Assembly: GCA_964587655.1 (NCBI GenBank)
Contig: CAZPMT010000003.1
Location: 52,306-116,305 of the forward strand
Direction of reading: 5' to 3'
DNA length: 64,000 nucleotides
Origin: CAZPMT01 sp964587655
GTDB taxonomy: Bacteria > Hydrogenedentota > Hydrogenedentia > Hydrogenedentales > SLHB01
This document shows, in pieces, positions 1 to 9,257 of this stretch (the first letter of the stretch is position 1; the number at the start of each line of letters is the position of its first letter). The notes under the pieces are model-generated. The model did no database searches and was not told the origin of the DNA. It saw only the letters and a program-made list of their open reading frames with translations. The position numbers and the translations under genes were made by a program.

Positions 1-1931
1 TACCCGTGGTTGTTGCAGACGCTGAAGGTCGGCGTAATGGACAGGTACGGGAGTCTGTTCTTCGCGAAGACCTTCTGGATGAAACGTTTGCAGGTTTCGA
101 TGTCCTCGATGCTCTCGCCGAGATACGCATGGAGAACCGTGCCGCCCGTGTAGGCCGACTGAAGCTCGTCCTGGAGCCGCAGGACGTCGAAGATATCGTC
201 CGTATAGCCCACGGGCACTTGCGTCGAGTTGGTGTAATAGGGCGTGCCGTTGCCCGCGGCGATGATATCGAGATAGCGGGCCTTGTCGAGGCGCGCGAGA
301 CGGTACGACGTGCCCTCGGCGGGCGTCGCCTCGAGGTTGTACACGTGTCCGGTCTCGATCTGGATGTCCTTGAGCATGTCGCGCAGGAACTCCATAATCT
401 CCATCGCGAACGCCTGCCCCTCGGGCGTCGTGATGTCCTTCTCCATGAAGTTTACCAGGGCCTCGTTCATGCCCACGATGCCGATCGTGCTGAAATGGTT
501 GTGCCAAAACTCGCCGGTCCGTTTCTTGATCTCGCGCAGGTAGTTGGTGGAATAAGGATACAGCCCGCGCGCGCTCTGCTGCTCGATGACCTTGCGCTTC
601 AACTCGAGCGAGGTCCGGCCTATCTGCACAAGACGCCAAAGCCGCGCCTTGAACTCCTTCACCGAATTCGACAAATACCCGATGCGCGGCAGGTTGATCG
701 TGAAAACGCCGATCGATCCCGTCATCGGATTGCTGCCGAAGAGCCCGCCGCCGCGTTTGCGAAGCTCCGTTGTGTCGAGCCTGAGCCGGCAACACATCGA
801 TACCGCGTCCTCCGGCGACAAGTCCGCGTTGACGTAGTTGGCGAAGTAAGGAATGCCGTACTTGCATGTCGTCCGCATAAACGCATTGACCGACCGGGAA
901 TTCCAGTCGAAGTCCTTGGTCACGTTCAGCGTCGGGATCGGGAACGTGAAGACCCGCCCCTTCGCGTCGCCTGCCATCATGACCTCGCAGAACGCCTCAT
1001 TGAAGACATCCATTTCCTCTTGGAAATCGCCGTACTTGTCGTCCATCAGTTGACCGCCGCGGATCACGGCGTGGTCCCGCAACATCGAGGGGACCGTGAG
1101 ATCGAAGGTGAGATTCGAGAAAGGACACTGGAAACCGACCCGCGTGGGAACGTTGATGTTGAAGATGAATTCCTGGAGACACTGCTTCACTTGCTCGAAC
1201 GTCAACTTGTCATAGCGAACAAAGGGCGCGCAGTAGGTGTCGAAACTGGACCAGGCCTGGGCGCCCGCCGTTTCGCCTTGCGTCGTGAACGTCGAGTTCG
1301 TAATCTGACCCAGGAACGACCGAAGGTGCCGCGGCGGCGAACTCTCAACCTTCCCCGGAACGCCGCCGAAGCCTTCCATCAACAACTGGCGCAGATCCCA
1401 TCCCGCGCAATACGGCCCCAGGAACCCAAGGTCATGGATGTGGGCGTCGCCGCTCTCGTGGGCCTCGCGGATCTCCGCGGAGTACACCTCGTGGAGCCAG
1501 TAGTTCTTGGTGAAAAACTCGCGGACGTAATTATTGAGGCCGTTGACGCTCTTCTGTGTGTTGGCGTTCTCTTTGATCCGCCAATCACGATCCCCCAGAT
1601 AATCGGAGAACATCTCGATGGTCGCGCCGATGAGCGCATTCAGGTTGCGCGCTCCCGTACGTTTCTCGCGATACAGGATGTACGCCTTGGCCGTCTTGGC
1701 GTGGCCGTTCTTGATCAGCGTGCGCTCGACGAGATCCTGAACGCCCTCAACGTCCGGAATCCGCCCGGAGAACCGCTCCTCGACGATTCGGAGGACTTGC
1801 TGGCATAGATTCTCGGCCAGGGCGTAATCCGTTCCCCCACACGCCGTGGCCGCCTTGAAGACGGCATTTGTAATCTTTTCCGGACTGAATTTCTCAATGC
1901 TTCCGTCCCGCTTGCGAATGCACTCCACCAT
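1..1931 (-). CDS. nrdD: Anaerobic ribonucleoside-triphosphate reductase, N-terminal ~643 residues (3' end beyond window)
   Basis: Class III reductase that makes deoxyribonucleotides without oxygen, using a glycyl radical installed by NrdG. The minus-strand reading frame stays open from an ATG at 1931 to the window edge. Residues 1-90 (MVECIRKRDGSIEKF onward) form an ATP-cone allosteric domain. The body carries NrdD-type sequence such as NGLNNYVREFFTKNYWLHEV, GDAHIHDLG, FNINVPTRVGFQCPFSNLTF and GSIGVFTINLPRIGYL. The last residues seen (PTFSVCNNHGY) match the conserved segment that precedes the C-terminal metal site; the glycyl-radical loop lies outside the window. Start choice: GGAAGGAG lies about 8 nt upstream of this ATG. 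A promoter with NrdR-like boxes is about 260 bp upstream. A long plus-strand ORF across the same bases is an antisense shadow. Confidence 0.95.
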   Translation of the reverse strand, partial: MVECIRKRDGSIEKFSPEKITNAVFKAATACGGTDYALAENLCQQVLRIVEERFSGRIPDVEGVQDLVERTLIKNGHAKTAKAYILYREKRTGARNLNALIGATIEMFSDYLGDRDWRIKENANTQKSVNGLNNYVREFFTKNYWLHEVYSAEIREAHESGDAHIHDLGFLGPYCAGWDLRQLLMEGFGGVPGKVESSPPRHLRSFLGQITNSTFTTQGETAGAQAWSSFDTYCAPFVRYDKLTFEQVKQCLQEFIFNINVPTRVGFQCPFSNLTFDLTVPSMLRDHAVIRGGQLMDDKYGDFQEEMDVFNEAFCEVMMAGDAKGRVFTFPIPTLNVTKDFDWNSRSVNAFMRTTCKYGIPYFANYVNADLSPEDAVSMCCRLRLDTTELRKRGGGLFGSNPMTGSIGVFTINLPRIGYLSNSVKEFKARLWRLVQIGRTSLELKRKVIEQQSARGLYPYSTNYLREIKKRTGEFWHNHFSTIGIVGMNEALVNFMEKDITTPEGQAFAMEIMEFLRDMLKDIQIETGHVYNLEATPAEGTSYRLARLDKARYLDIIAAGNGTPYYTNSTQVPVGYTDDIFDVLRLQDELQSAYTGGTVLHAYLGESIEDIETCKRFIQKVFAKNRLPYLSITPTFSVCNNHG

Positions 1932-2191
1932 CCCCTAGTCTCCTTCCGAATAATGCCGCTTCCGCAATGATCCCAAATCGTCCTCGTAATCGCCACGCCG
2001 CGCTTAAATGGCGATTACCAGGCTTGGACCCTCAACGACCCCTGGGTAGGGTCGCGATCCTCCGCGACCGCGCATGTGAACCTCCGTCCTCCCGGAAGGC
2101 GCCCACCTGCATTCATTCAACTGGATCAAGCGGCAATCCCTGCCCTTCATATCGCCCACATCACCCTCTAAGGGCTTCCCATTGCCACGAA
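1932..2191 (-). other. Long untranslated leader of nrdD with a stable hairpin
   Basis: About 258 nt separate the predicted transcription start (near 2189) from the nrdD start codon. I see no convincing gene here. A perfect 10-bp stem (GTAATCGCCA at 1986-1995 with TGGCGATTAC at 2009-2018) sits 55-80 nt before the start codon. Further upstream is a GGGTAGGGTCGCG-type stretch (about 2044-2072) related to the inverted repeat at 42197-42267. I could not match the leader to a known riboswitch by eye. Confidence 0.4.
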
Positions 2192-2239
2192 CCCCATTAT
2201 ATAGTGGTTTGCCCAAGTTGTCAACACTAAATATTGCGT
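2192..2239 (-). promoter_or_regulatory. Consensus promoter overlapped by two NrdR-box-like sites
   Basis: On the minus strand TTGACA (2224-2219), a 17-bp spacer and TATAAT (2201-2196) form a perfect sigma-70-type promoter reading toward nrdD. Two 16-mers resemble the NrdR box (acaCwAtATaTwGtgt): 2224-2239 reads ACACTAAATATTGCGT (about 14 of 16 matches), and 2192-2207 reads CCCCATTATATAGTGG (about 12 of 16). They are 32 bp apart centre to centre, the usual three-helical-turn spacing of paired NrdR boxes. One overlaps the -10, the other abuts the -35. Repression by NrdR is inferred from family knowledge. Confidence 0.75.
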
Positions 2240-2699
2240 ATCTTACAAGTACCTAACCCAAAGCCGGACAAGGGGCTACGACGAAACCAGGCAAGAAACG
2301 TGCTGTGAGAACCGGAGAAACGCAGAAAAATGCAAGCGCGATCCCGGAGTCTATTTGCGCGAAATACGCGATTATTGACAATAAATAATACCGCCTTCGC
2401 GCTGCGAGACGCCTGGAATAGGGCCGTTTTGCGGGCAAATTCGAGGCCGCGCACAAGCGCGAAGGCGCCTCAGCATCAAAAACACCGAAAATCGCCCCTC
2501 TTTATGTGCTTTTATCTCGTGTTGGAATGGATTAGACAGCCGACTATGACGCATTGGGCAGCCTCATTACTCCGCATCCGAGTGGAGGTCCTCAGCGATG
2601 GACAGCAGCATGCGCTCCAATGAGCAACTCTGATTTGCATCCCGAGGCGCTTAGCAGTATCGTGAAACACGCTGAATTCTCAAAAGGAGGGGACTTCAC
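2240..2699. other. Intergenic region between divergent genes
   Basis: No gene is supported here. The stretch is locally AT-rich around 2371-2390 and holds an odd-centred perfect palindrome, TTATTG-A-CAATAA at 2372-2384, of unknown meaning. The plus-strand gene at 2700 has a strong ribosome binding site (AAAAGGAGGGG, about 2683-2693). Confidence 0.4.
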
Positions 2700-3719
2700 A
2701 TGAAAAGCGCACTGACTTACGTGGGCTGGTTCTTGGCCGCCGTTGCCTCTGTCGCCGTGGTTGGTATCTTCGTTTGGGGGTGGCGTCAAACAAATGAGAT
2801 CGTGGAACTGCGCGCCCAAACGGACTCTCTGAAGCAGCAGATCGAAACGCTGAACATTGCGCTCTCGGATAAGGAGGCCGCGTTGAGTGCTCTCCAAGCT
2901 AAAGCCGCTGAGCAACAGGCCAAGCTTCCTGACGCGTCCGGCGAAGCCGCGAAGTCCACGTCGGGCGCGGCGTCGCTGCTGCAGAAGATGATGTCCGCCG
3001 TTACAGGCGGCGGGAAGGATGAAAAGGCCTCGGACGATGAACAGGGCAATCCGCTCGGTGCTCTTGCGAAAATGTACTCCGGCGAACAGGGCAAGGAGAT
3101 GGCCAAGTACAGTGCCGAGATGGCCGTGAACATGCACTATCAAGATTTGTTCGCAAATCTTCATCTCCCCGCCGACGTGGAACAGCGGTTGCGCGATGTC
3201 CTCAAGGAGAACTTGGCCGAGCAGATCACGGCCGGTTTGGGAGCCCTTGGAGGCAAGGCTTCCCCGGAAACGCTCAAGAGCATGAAGGACGATTCCGACG
3301 CAAAACTCCGTGCGAAGGTCGCCGAGATCCTTAGTCCCGAGGAAATGACCGCATGGGACGAATACCAGGCCACGTTGCCAAAACGCATGCTCACTCAAGG
3401 CCTCGACATGCAATTCAACATGTTCGCGCCAGGGCTTGCCCCCGATACGCGCACCCGTGCCCGCGACGTGCTGGTGGAGGAACTCCTGCCGACGCAGGCC
3501 GGCCAACAGGGCACGGGCATTCCCACGAACACAGACTTTCAGTCGCAGTTGACCGCCCAACAGGAAGCGTTCGGCCGGGCGAGGGAGCGCCTTGCCCAGG
3601 AACTGGATGAGACGGCGCTTGCCGAGGTGGATCGTCTCATCGCGCAGATGCAGCAGATGATCGAGATGTCAACCCGCATGATGGGAAATCTCAAGCCGCC
3701 GGAAAGCACACCGAAATAG
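2700..3719 (+). CDS. Membrane-anchored coiled-coil protein of unknown function
   Basis: A 339-residue protein starting MKSALTYVGWFLAAVASVAV. One N-terminal membrane segment (about residues 7-28) is followed by a heptad-rich coiled coil (about 33-75, ELRAQTDSLKQQIETLNIAL) and a Ser/Gly/Lys-rich linker. A helical C-terminal domain rich in charged residues and methionine ends in IAQMQQMIEMSTRMMGNLK. It is probably tethered to the inner membrane with the bulk outside the cytoplasm. I do not recognise the family. The start is supported by AAAAGGAGGGG at a normal distance. The lyase gene begins 20 bp downstream, so the two may be co-transcribed. Confidence 0.75.
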   Translation: MKSALTYVGWFLAAVASVAVVGIFVWGWRQTNEIVELRAQTDSLKQQIETLNIALSDKEAALSALQAKAAEQQAKLPDASGEAAKSTSGAASLLQKMMSAVTGGGKDEKASDDEQGNPLGALAKMYSGEQGKEMAKYSAEMAVNMHYQDLFANLHLPADVEQRLRDVLKENLAEQITAGLGALGGKASPETLKSMKDDSDAKLRAKVAEILSPEEMTAWDEYQATLPKRMLTQGLDMQFNMFAPGLAPDTRTRARDVLVEELLPTQAGQQGTGIPTNTDFQSQLTAQQEAFGRARERLAQELDETALAEVDRLIAQMQQMIEMSTRMMGNLKPPESTPK

Positions 3720-3739
3720 ATTCGCGAGAGGGAAATGCG

Positions 3740-5080
3740 GTGACAAGGAAAGTGGTAGGAGCGTCCTTTCTCGCCATCTGCAAGCTCTTGATCGCGGCCC
3801 GCCCATGTCCTGTAACCATGTCCCCAGTGGACGCGAATCGCGATTACACGACCGCCTTGCGTGTCTTCCCGGGCGCGGAAGGCTTCGGCGTCGATACGCG
3901 CGCGGGACGCGGCGGCGCCGTGGTGCGCGTCACGAATCTCGAAGGCGAAGGTCCCGGCTCGTTGCGCGCCGCCCTGGAACAATCGGGGCCGCGGACGATC
4001 ATTTTCGACGTCGCAGGGATCATCAAGCTTACCAAAAGCCTTCAGATCCTGGAGCCGTTTGTTACGGTTGCCGGACAAACGGCCCCGAGTCCCGGCATTA
4101 CGATCACCGGCGCCACCCTTGAAATCCATACACATGATGTCCTGATACAGCACTTGCGCGTGCGCGTGGGTGACGGACCCGACGGGCCGCAGCCGGACGC
4201 GAGAGACGGAATAAGCGTTTATGACGGACCCGAAGGCGCCCCGCCAACGGAACGCGTTGTGATTGACCATTGCTCGGTAAGTTGGGCGATTGACGAGGGG
4301 GTATCCACCTGGGGCAAGACCGTCCGTGATGTCACATTCCGAGACTGTATCATCGCCGAAAACCTGTCCCGCTCGCTGCACCCGAAAGGCGAGCATTCGA
4401 AAGGCATTCTCATCGGCGACCACTCCCAGCGCGTCAGCGTCATCGGTTGTCTCCTGGCCCACAACAGGCAACGAAATCCGCTGATAAAGGGCGCCGTAAC
4501 CGCGCTGGTCGTGAATAACATCATCTATAATCCCGGACTCGCCGTTCACATGGACGACCCGGAAGGCTCCGGTGCTTCACACGCGCGGATCATGAACAAC
4601 CTCCTCATCCCCGGGTCGGATACGCCCTGGTACACGCCTCTGGTCCTGCTGCTCGATAACACAAAATCCGGCTCGTCCGTCACGATCGCCGGCAACATCA
4701 CTTCGAGCCATCTTCGATTCTTCCACTTGAACCCATTGCGTTGGCTAAGGATGACCCGCCGGCAAGAACCCGCCTCCAGCGTCGGGGTTGAACCCCTCAC
4801 GGTGCTGCCGGCGGACCAGTTGTTGGACAACCTCCTCCCCCGCGTAGGCGCGCGGCCTGCCGACCGCGATCCCGTTGACGCCCGCCTCATACGCGAACTT
4901 CAGGAAAAGAAGGGCCGCATTATTGACTCGCCCCGGGACGTTGGCGGTCTCCCGCCGGCCGCCGAGGCAGCACGCGCAAACCAAATCCCTGAGAATCCAA
5001 ACGAGGACCGAGACGGCGACGGATACACTAACCTCGAAGACTGGCTGCACGATATGGCGGCAATGGCCGAGTTGACATGA
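3740..5080 (+). CDS. Pectate-lyase-like (PL1 type) right-handed beta-helix protein
   Basis: A predicted secreted polysaccharide lyase or a related beta-helix protein. The N-terminus is mildly hydrophobic. The PL1-type entry motif FPGAEGFG (about residue 44) is followed by a Gly-rich RAGRGGAVVRVTNL and the SLRAALEQSGPRTIIFDVAGII segment that begins the parallel helix. Repeated helix rungs follow, including VVIDHCSVSWAIDEGVST, the typical calcium/substrate face of PL1 enzymes. The C-terminus carries an EF-hand-like NEDRDGDGYTNLEDWL. The start is a GTG at 3740 behind GAGAGGG. Pectate specificity is not proven; planctomycete-like genomes hold many divergent members. Confidence 0.8.
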   Translation: MTRKVVGASFLAICKLLIAARPCPVTMSPVDANRDYTTALRVFPGAEGFGVDTRAGRGGAVVRVTNLEGEGPGSLRAALEQSGPRTIIFDVAGIIKLTKSLQILEPFVTVAGQTAPSPGITITGATLEIHTHDVLIQHLRVRVGDGPDGPQPDARDGISVYDGPEGAPPTERVVIDHCSVSWAIDEGVSTWGKTVRDVTFRDCIIAENLSRSLHPKGEHSKGILIGDHSQRVSVIGCLLAHNRQRNPLIKGAVTALVVNNIIYNPGLAVHMDDPEGSGASHARIMNNLLIPGSDTPWYTPLVLLLDNTKSGSSVTIAGNITSSHLRFFHLNPLRWLRMTRRQEPASSVGVEPLTVLPADQLLDNLLPRVGARPADRDPVDARLIRELQEKKGRIIDSPRDVGGLPPAAEAARANQIPENPNEDRDGDGYTNLEDWLHDMAAMAELT

Positions 5081-5126
5081 ACTGAACCTTTCGTTCAGCG
5101 GGCCGCGTTTTCGGGGAGTGACGGGT

Positions 5127-5267
5127 TTATATGCTCCGGTCGCCGCCGAGGATGCCGCCCAGGAGGTTGCCGCCCAATCCCGCGCGCACGACCTCTCCCG
5201 GATCGAGCTCGATCTCAACCAACTGCATGTCGTCGCCATGAATCTTGTAATCTATCACATCCGCCAT
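5127..5267 (-). pseudogene. Shrunken AIM24-family gene remnant (46 codons)
   Basis: The minus-strand ORF starts with the conserved N-terminus of AIM24/TIGR00266 proteins (MADVIDYKIHGDDMQLVEIE, then LDPGE). After VVRA it jumps to a Gly/Leu-rich stretch, GLGGNLLGGILGG. In intact family members a similar stretch occurs some tens of residues later, and here it is quickly followed by a TAA stop. A good ribosome binding site (GGAGAGG, 6 nt before the ATG) survives. The reading is an internal deletion that fused the start to a middle segment and lost the remaining ~200 residues. A functional micropeptide is a less likely alternative. Confidence 0.65.
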
Positions 5268-5364
5268 GATGAGCCTCTCCCATTCTCCGATTCACGCACA
5301 CGCTCTCGGAATACCTCCAAATTCTATCCCAAGTCCAGCCCCCGGCGCACTCTGCGAATCCTTT

Positions 5365-5393
5365 TTGACATTAGCGTGGGAGTCGTCTAGCAT
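5365..5393 (+). promoter_or_regulatory. Predicted sigma-70 promoter for the hydrolase gene
   Basis: TTGACA at 5365-5370, a 17-bp spacer and TAGCAT at 5388-5393, about 95 bp before the start codon at 5487. Confidence 0.55.
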
Positions 5394-5486
5394 CAAGTGC
5401 TTTCGCTAAACTGCTCCTAGCGACTGAAACCGAAGAGGCCCGTTGGTGGTCATTCCCTATGCCGTTCAACGCGGCAGGATGTCGTC

Positions 5487-6479
5487 ATGCGAATTCTCAA
5501 GATTGCCGGAATTGCTTTGGTCTGCATCGTCGTGGTTATCGCCGCGGGCCTGGCCATAACGAAGGTGTGGATGGACGCTTCATATTTCAAAGGCTATGAT
5601 CCGTCTGCCCCGCTGGATCCCGTCGTCACCGAGGTGACGGAGAAACCCACTTATACCTGCGAGAAGCTTTACTTCAACGGTTTTCGCGGCGACCGTGTTC
5701 CCACGTTGCTGCTCACGCCGAAGAACGCGGCGCGGCCTATCCCGTGCGTCATCTTTCTCCATGGAATCGGACAGGAGAAGGAGTTCATCCTCGAGGAATT
5801 CGACGGTAAGACCGTTGCCGAGCCGTTCCTTGACGCCGGATTCGCCTTCGTTACGTTCGATCAATTCATGCGCGGCGAACGCAAAGAGAAACATGGCTCC
5901 TTCTTAGGAGAGGCCGGGGCGTTCCGTATGCGGCCCGTGCATACCGTCAACGACACGCGCCGCCTCATCGATTACTTGGAGACGCGCGGCGACATCGCGA
6001 AGAACCGCATATACCTCGACGGCGCCAGCTATGGCGCGATCACCGGCAGCACCGCGGCCGCATTTGACACTCGTATCCGCGCGGTCGTGCTGACGTACGG
6101 AGGCGGAAACGTTCCAGCCATGTTGTCGGCTCGGATGATTGCCGGCGAGGTACGGAAAAGCAACATACCACTCGGTCTTGTGAAGTTCGCAGGCTGGTAC
6201 CTTCTCGGCGCCTCGGACCCCGTGCGCTACATCGGCCGGATCTCTCCGCGCCCCGTCTTCTTGCAGAACGGCACGAACGACTCCCTCATCGCAACGGAGG
6301 CCGCGAAGGCCTTGCAGAACGCGGCCCTCGAGCCCAAGATCATCAAATGGTACGAGGGCGATCATATCGGGATGGACGTGAAGACCGTGTTCACGGTTCT
6401 GAACGACAGTATCGATTTCCTCAAGGCGCAGGACGCTAAGATCGTCGCCGCGGAACCAGCCGAGAAAGCCGCGGGCTGA
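5487..6479 (+). CDS. Membrane-anchored or secreted alpha/beta hydrolase
   Basis: A 330-residue protein with an N-terminal signal or anchor (residues 4-27, ILKIAGIALVCIVVVIAAGL) and a dienelactone-hydrolase/acetyl-xylan-esterase-like alpha/beta fold. Visible landmarks are the oxyanion region FLHGIGQEKEF, the nucleophile elbow GASYGA (Ser about residue 181), the acid in NGTNDSLI and the histidine in YEGDHIGMD. These make up a complete Ser-Asp-His triad. The substrate is unknown; esterase activity on a sugar or xenobiotic ester is a reasonable guess. It stands alone with its own promoter. Confidence 0.8.
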   Translation: MRILKIAGIALVCIVVVIAAGLAITKVWMDASYFKGYDPSAPLDPVVTEVTEKPTYTCEKLYFNGFRGDRVPTLLLTPKNAARPIPCVIFLHGIGQEKEFILEEFDGKTVAEPFLDAGFAFVTFDQFMRGERKEKHGSFLGEAGAFRMRPVHTVNDTRRLIDYLETRGDIAKNRIYLDGASYGAITGSTAAAFDTRIRAVVLTYGGGNVPAMLSARMIAGEVRKSNIPLGLVKFAGWYLLGASDPVRYIGRISPRPVFLQNGTNDSLIATEAAKALQNAALEPKIIKWYEGDHIGMDVKTVFTVLNDSIDFLKAQDAKIVAAEPAEKAAG

Positions 6480-6515
6480 ACGGCATCCCGTCAAGAAAGA
6501 ACAGAGATTCCGACG

Positions 6516-9113
6516 CTACTTCCGGCCAACCCGCCACAGACTTCGAGTAATTGAAAGAAGAACCACAGTCGCAAACAGGAGAAGAATATCGCCAACAGGG
6601 TTGCCGGAAACGATATTCAGTGATGCATTGCCTGCTTTCCCACTATAGCATCCGTCTTGTCCGCTCCCTTTGGACATGGAGAATGTTGCGGTGTTTATAT
6701 CGCCTGTAGCGACTGTAACCGTCTGAGTCGCGGTCTGGTAACCGTCTGCAGTGGCCTTGCACGTATAAGTGCCGGGCTCCAGGTTGGTGAACAGGAAGAG
6801 TGCGCCGGTGCTGTCACGCGAAGCTGCTTCAGCTCCGCGGTTCAGAGTAACCGTTGGATGCAGGTCTTCAGGGATCAGCGTATGATCATCCTGATCTTCC
6901 ATCTCAACGGCTATCGAGCACCGCACCATGGCTTTCATTAGGAACGGTTGAGAATCCACCTCGCCGCCAGTGCTCACAATACTGTTCGCAATCTCCTCTT
7001 CAGTGTAAACGCCCCAATCGTTATATTCCGCCGAAACGGCGTTCTCGGTCCTGTTGTCCAAGAGAACAGTATCGCCTCCCATATTGCTGAATGTGTTGAA
7101 TCCCGTATCGGACGGGTTTGCGACGTCCCCGAGCATTGGGGTTTCTGTTTCACTTCCCGCCTTGCCTTCAGGGGGCAGGATGAGAACGGCGATCTTAAGA
7201 ATATCGTCGAAAATGTTCCGTGTAACGTTGACACCCGAACCGACCGCATGAATGCCATATCCGATCCGCTTCAGCGTGCAATACCGAATGACGGAAGCCG
7301 AAGACCCCGGTCCCGATATAAACACGGCGATAGCATCCGGGCTGTCTACGCCGTTGAACACGACATCCGATACTTCCATGGCCACGTTTTCAATGCGCAA
7401 CAGCGTAGCCGTCCCGGCTATAGTATTCGGGAAGGTTACCGTGCAGTCGCTCAAAGCGCTATTCTGCGCGGCGGTGATCACATCGTGGGTGATATCGCTC
7501 TCCTGAAAGTATTGAATCGTCGTCTTATCGGCGCCGGACCCCACCAGCTTAACGTATGGACGGAGAACAACGCGTTCTTTATACGTGCCCGCCGCGAGAT
7601 GAATCGTAGTCTTTAAGGCGGAGTCTCCTTCCGGAACCATATCCATCGCATGGGCGATCGTTTGCCAAGGCCATGACTGCGAGCCGTTGCCTATGAGATC
7701 GCTTCCTGAAGGCTTGACGTAGAAATCCGAGCGGGGATCGGATCGATCTCGTGGATTTGAGCCGCGGCGATACTCCTCGCGGTTGTCCAGATGATCGCCG
7801 TCAGTATCAGCGCTGTCGTCGGCAGGATTGTTGATATTGAAACCATGCGCTGCTTCATAGTTGTCGGGCAATCCTCCGCCATCGGTATCCTTTGGAAACT
7901 CATACGCGCCGATATCAGACCCGCCGTTTTGTGGACGTGGCGTGCCCTCGATATCCTCGGCGGGCGCCGCAATCGTGGCGATATTGATAGCCGGTGAATC
8001 CCAACACAGCTCATAAGGATACGGCTCCTTTACGAAGCGAAATATCGGGTCCGCGTCTTGATTATTGGTCCCCGCGGGCCATCCCCCTTCTACAATGCAG
8101 TTATCGAGGGTTATGGCGGTGGGATTCAGAAAGTCATAGAACTCTGCGGCTCCCTGGCTATAAGACTTGTCCCCATAGAATATGCAGTTTTCCGCGGTGA
8201 CAACCGAACCGAGGTTCAGAAGAGCGCCGCCTCCTTCGGAGAGCGAATACGCCCAGTTCCCGCTGAAAGTGCAGTTGAGAAGATTGACGGTGTTGCCTGT
8301 ACCGCAATAGATCGCGCCGGCATTGCCAACGGATATATTGTCCGCAAACACGCAATTCACAGCGCTAAACGGAACATCCTCTTGAATATGGACGGCGCTC
8401 CCCGTTTCACCACCGTTGCGCGTGAAGAGCACTTTGGAAAGATTCGCGGATCCCAGGGTGACAAACAGTGCGCCGCCTCCAATGGCGGCATTGGTTTCAA
8501 ATCTGCACCCGGAGATATCTGCGGTCCCTCCGCTGACAAATACGCCGCCCCCGTTTTCCACGGCAACGTTTTCCTTAAATAGGCAATTTCGGATGATGAT
8601 GGAGGAAGCTGTGACCCCTGCGCCCCACGCTTGGCCTTCATAGCCGTCGGCAAACCCCCCGGACACCTCAAATCCGTCAAGTACATTCGGAACACCGCCC
8701 CCAAGTGAATGAACAACGTTGTAAGCATTGTCGCTCTTAATCCACAGGTTATCGTTGCCGTCTACGTCTCCACTCAAGATCGTCTTCCTATTCTTGGGGT
8801 CTCGTTGATCGCGGCTGGCATCCCCAACGGAAAAACCGCCATAGATATCCACGCCTGAAGGGACGAGAAAAGACGAGTTGCGGTCACCGCTATTCTTTAG
8901 TGCAGGCGTGTATCTTCCCGCGACAACCCATATCTCGTCCCCCTCGCCAGCGGCGGCCAGGGCATCTTGCAGGGTCCGGTACGCCTTATTCCAGGTGGAA
9001 CCGTCCGCGGGTTCGCCAGTTGCAGCAGGGTTGACCCGCAAGATGGACGCCTGGCTGGGTACCGCAACCAACGCCAATAGCAATACAATGAAAACGATTC
9101 TACTTGCACCCAT
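6516..9113 (-). CDS. Secreted right-handed beta-helix (DUF1565-like) surface protein with C-terminal anchor
   Basis: An 865-residue protein. It has a signal peptide (MGASRIVFIVLLLALVAVPS) and a polymorphic-outer-membrane-like entry (ADGSTWNKAYRTLQDALAAA). A first beta-helix contains Gly/Asn-rich rungs and NCLFKENVAVENGGGVFVSG-type repeats. An EF-hand-like DTDGDHLDNREEY linker leads to a second beta-helix (DFYVKPSGSDLIGNG onward) and a carboxypeptidase-regulatory-like beta-sandwich (LEPGTYTCKATADGY). The C-terminus is a Cys-containing stretch, one hydrophobic helix (GDILLLFATVVLLSI) and a basic end, like a sorting tail. Start: the ATG at 9113 has GGAGG 9 nt upstream; an in-frame upstream ATG does not. 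Confidence 0.8.
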   Translation of the reverse strand: MGASRIVFIVLLLALVAVPSQASILRVNPAATGEPADGSTWNKAYRTLQDALAAAGEGDEIWVVAGRYTPALKNSGDRNSSFLVPSGVDIYGGFSVGDASRDQRDPKNRKTILSGDVDGNDNLWIKSDNAYNVVHSLGGGVPNVLDGFEVSGGFADGYEGQAWGAGVTASSIIIRNCLFKENVAVENGGGVFVSGGTADISGCRFETNAAIGGGALFVTLGSANLSKVLFTRNGGETGSAVHIQEDVPFSAVNCVFADNISVGNAGAIYCGTGNTVNLLNCTFSGNWAYSLSEGGGALLNLGSVVTAENCIFYGDKSYSQGAAEFYDFLNPTAITLDNCIVEGGWPAGTNNQDADPIFRFVKEPYPYELCWDSPAINIATIAAPAEDIEGTPRPQNGGSDIGAYEFPKDTDGGGLPDNYEAAHGFNINNPADDSADTDGDHLDNREEYRRGSNPRDRSDPRSDFYVKPSGSDLIGNGSQSWPWQTIAHAMDMVPEGDSALKTTIHLAAGTYKERVVLRPYVKLVGSGADKTTIQYFQESDITHDVITAAQNSALSDCTVTFPNTIAGTATLLRIENVAMEVSDVVFNGVDSPDAIAVFISGPGSSASVIRYCTLKRIGYGIHAVGSGVNVTRNIFDDILKIAVLILPPEGKAGSETETPMLGDVANPSDTGFNTFSNMGGDTVLLDNRTENAVSAEYNDWGVYTEEEIANSIVSTGGEVDSQPFLMKAMVRCSIAVEMEDQDDHTLIPEDLHPTVTLNRGAEAASRDSTGALFLFTNLEPGTYTCKATADGYQTATQTVTVATGDINTATFSMSKGSGQDGCYSGKAGNASLNIVSGNPVGDILLLFATVVLLSITRSLWRVGRK

Positions 9114-9257
9114 GATGGATAACCTCCGTAGATTACGCGCGAGCCAAGCCCAAGGATATTGGCTTGCAGCCCTCATGTACGGGTGCCGCTCTAAGGGCTT
9201 GTTCCCTCGCTCAACTTGGGAACGAGTGGAAACTTGCCAACATGTTCAACGCAGCGT

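Noticed and set aside
6..1808. 600-codon plus-strand ORF
   Set aside because: It is the antisense shadow of nrdD, whose minus-strand frame is strongly conserved; its translation shows no family features.
3539..4549. 336-codon minus-strand ORF opposite the coiled-coil and lyase genes
   Set aside because: Spans two plus-strand genes and their gap, no motif, no ribosome binding site.
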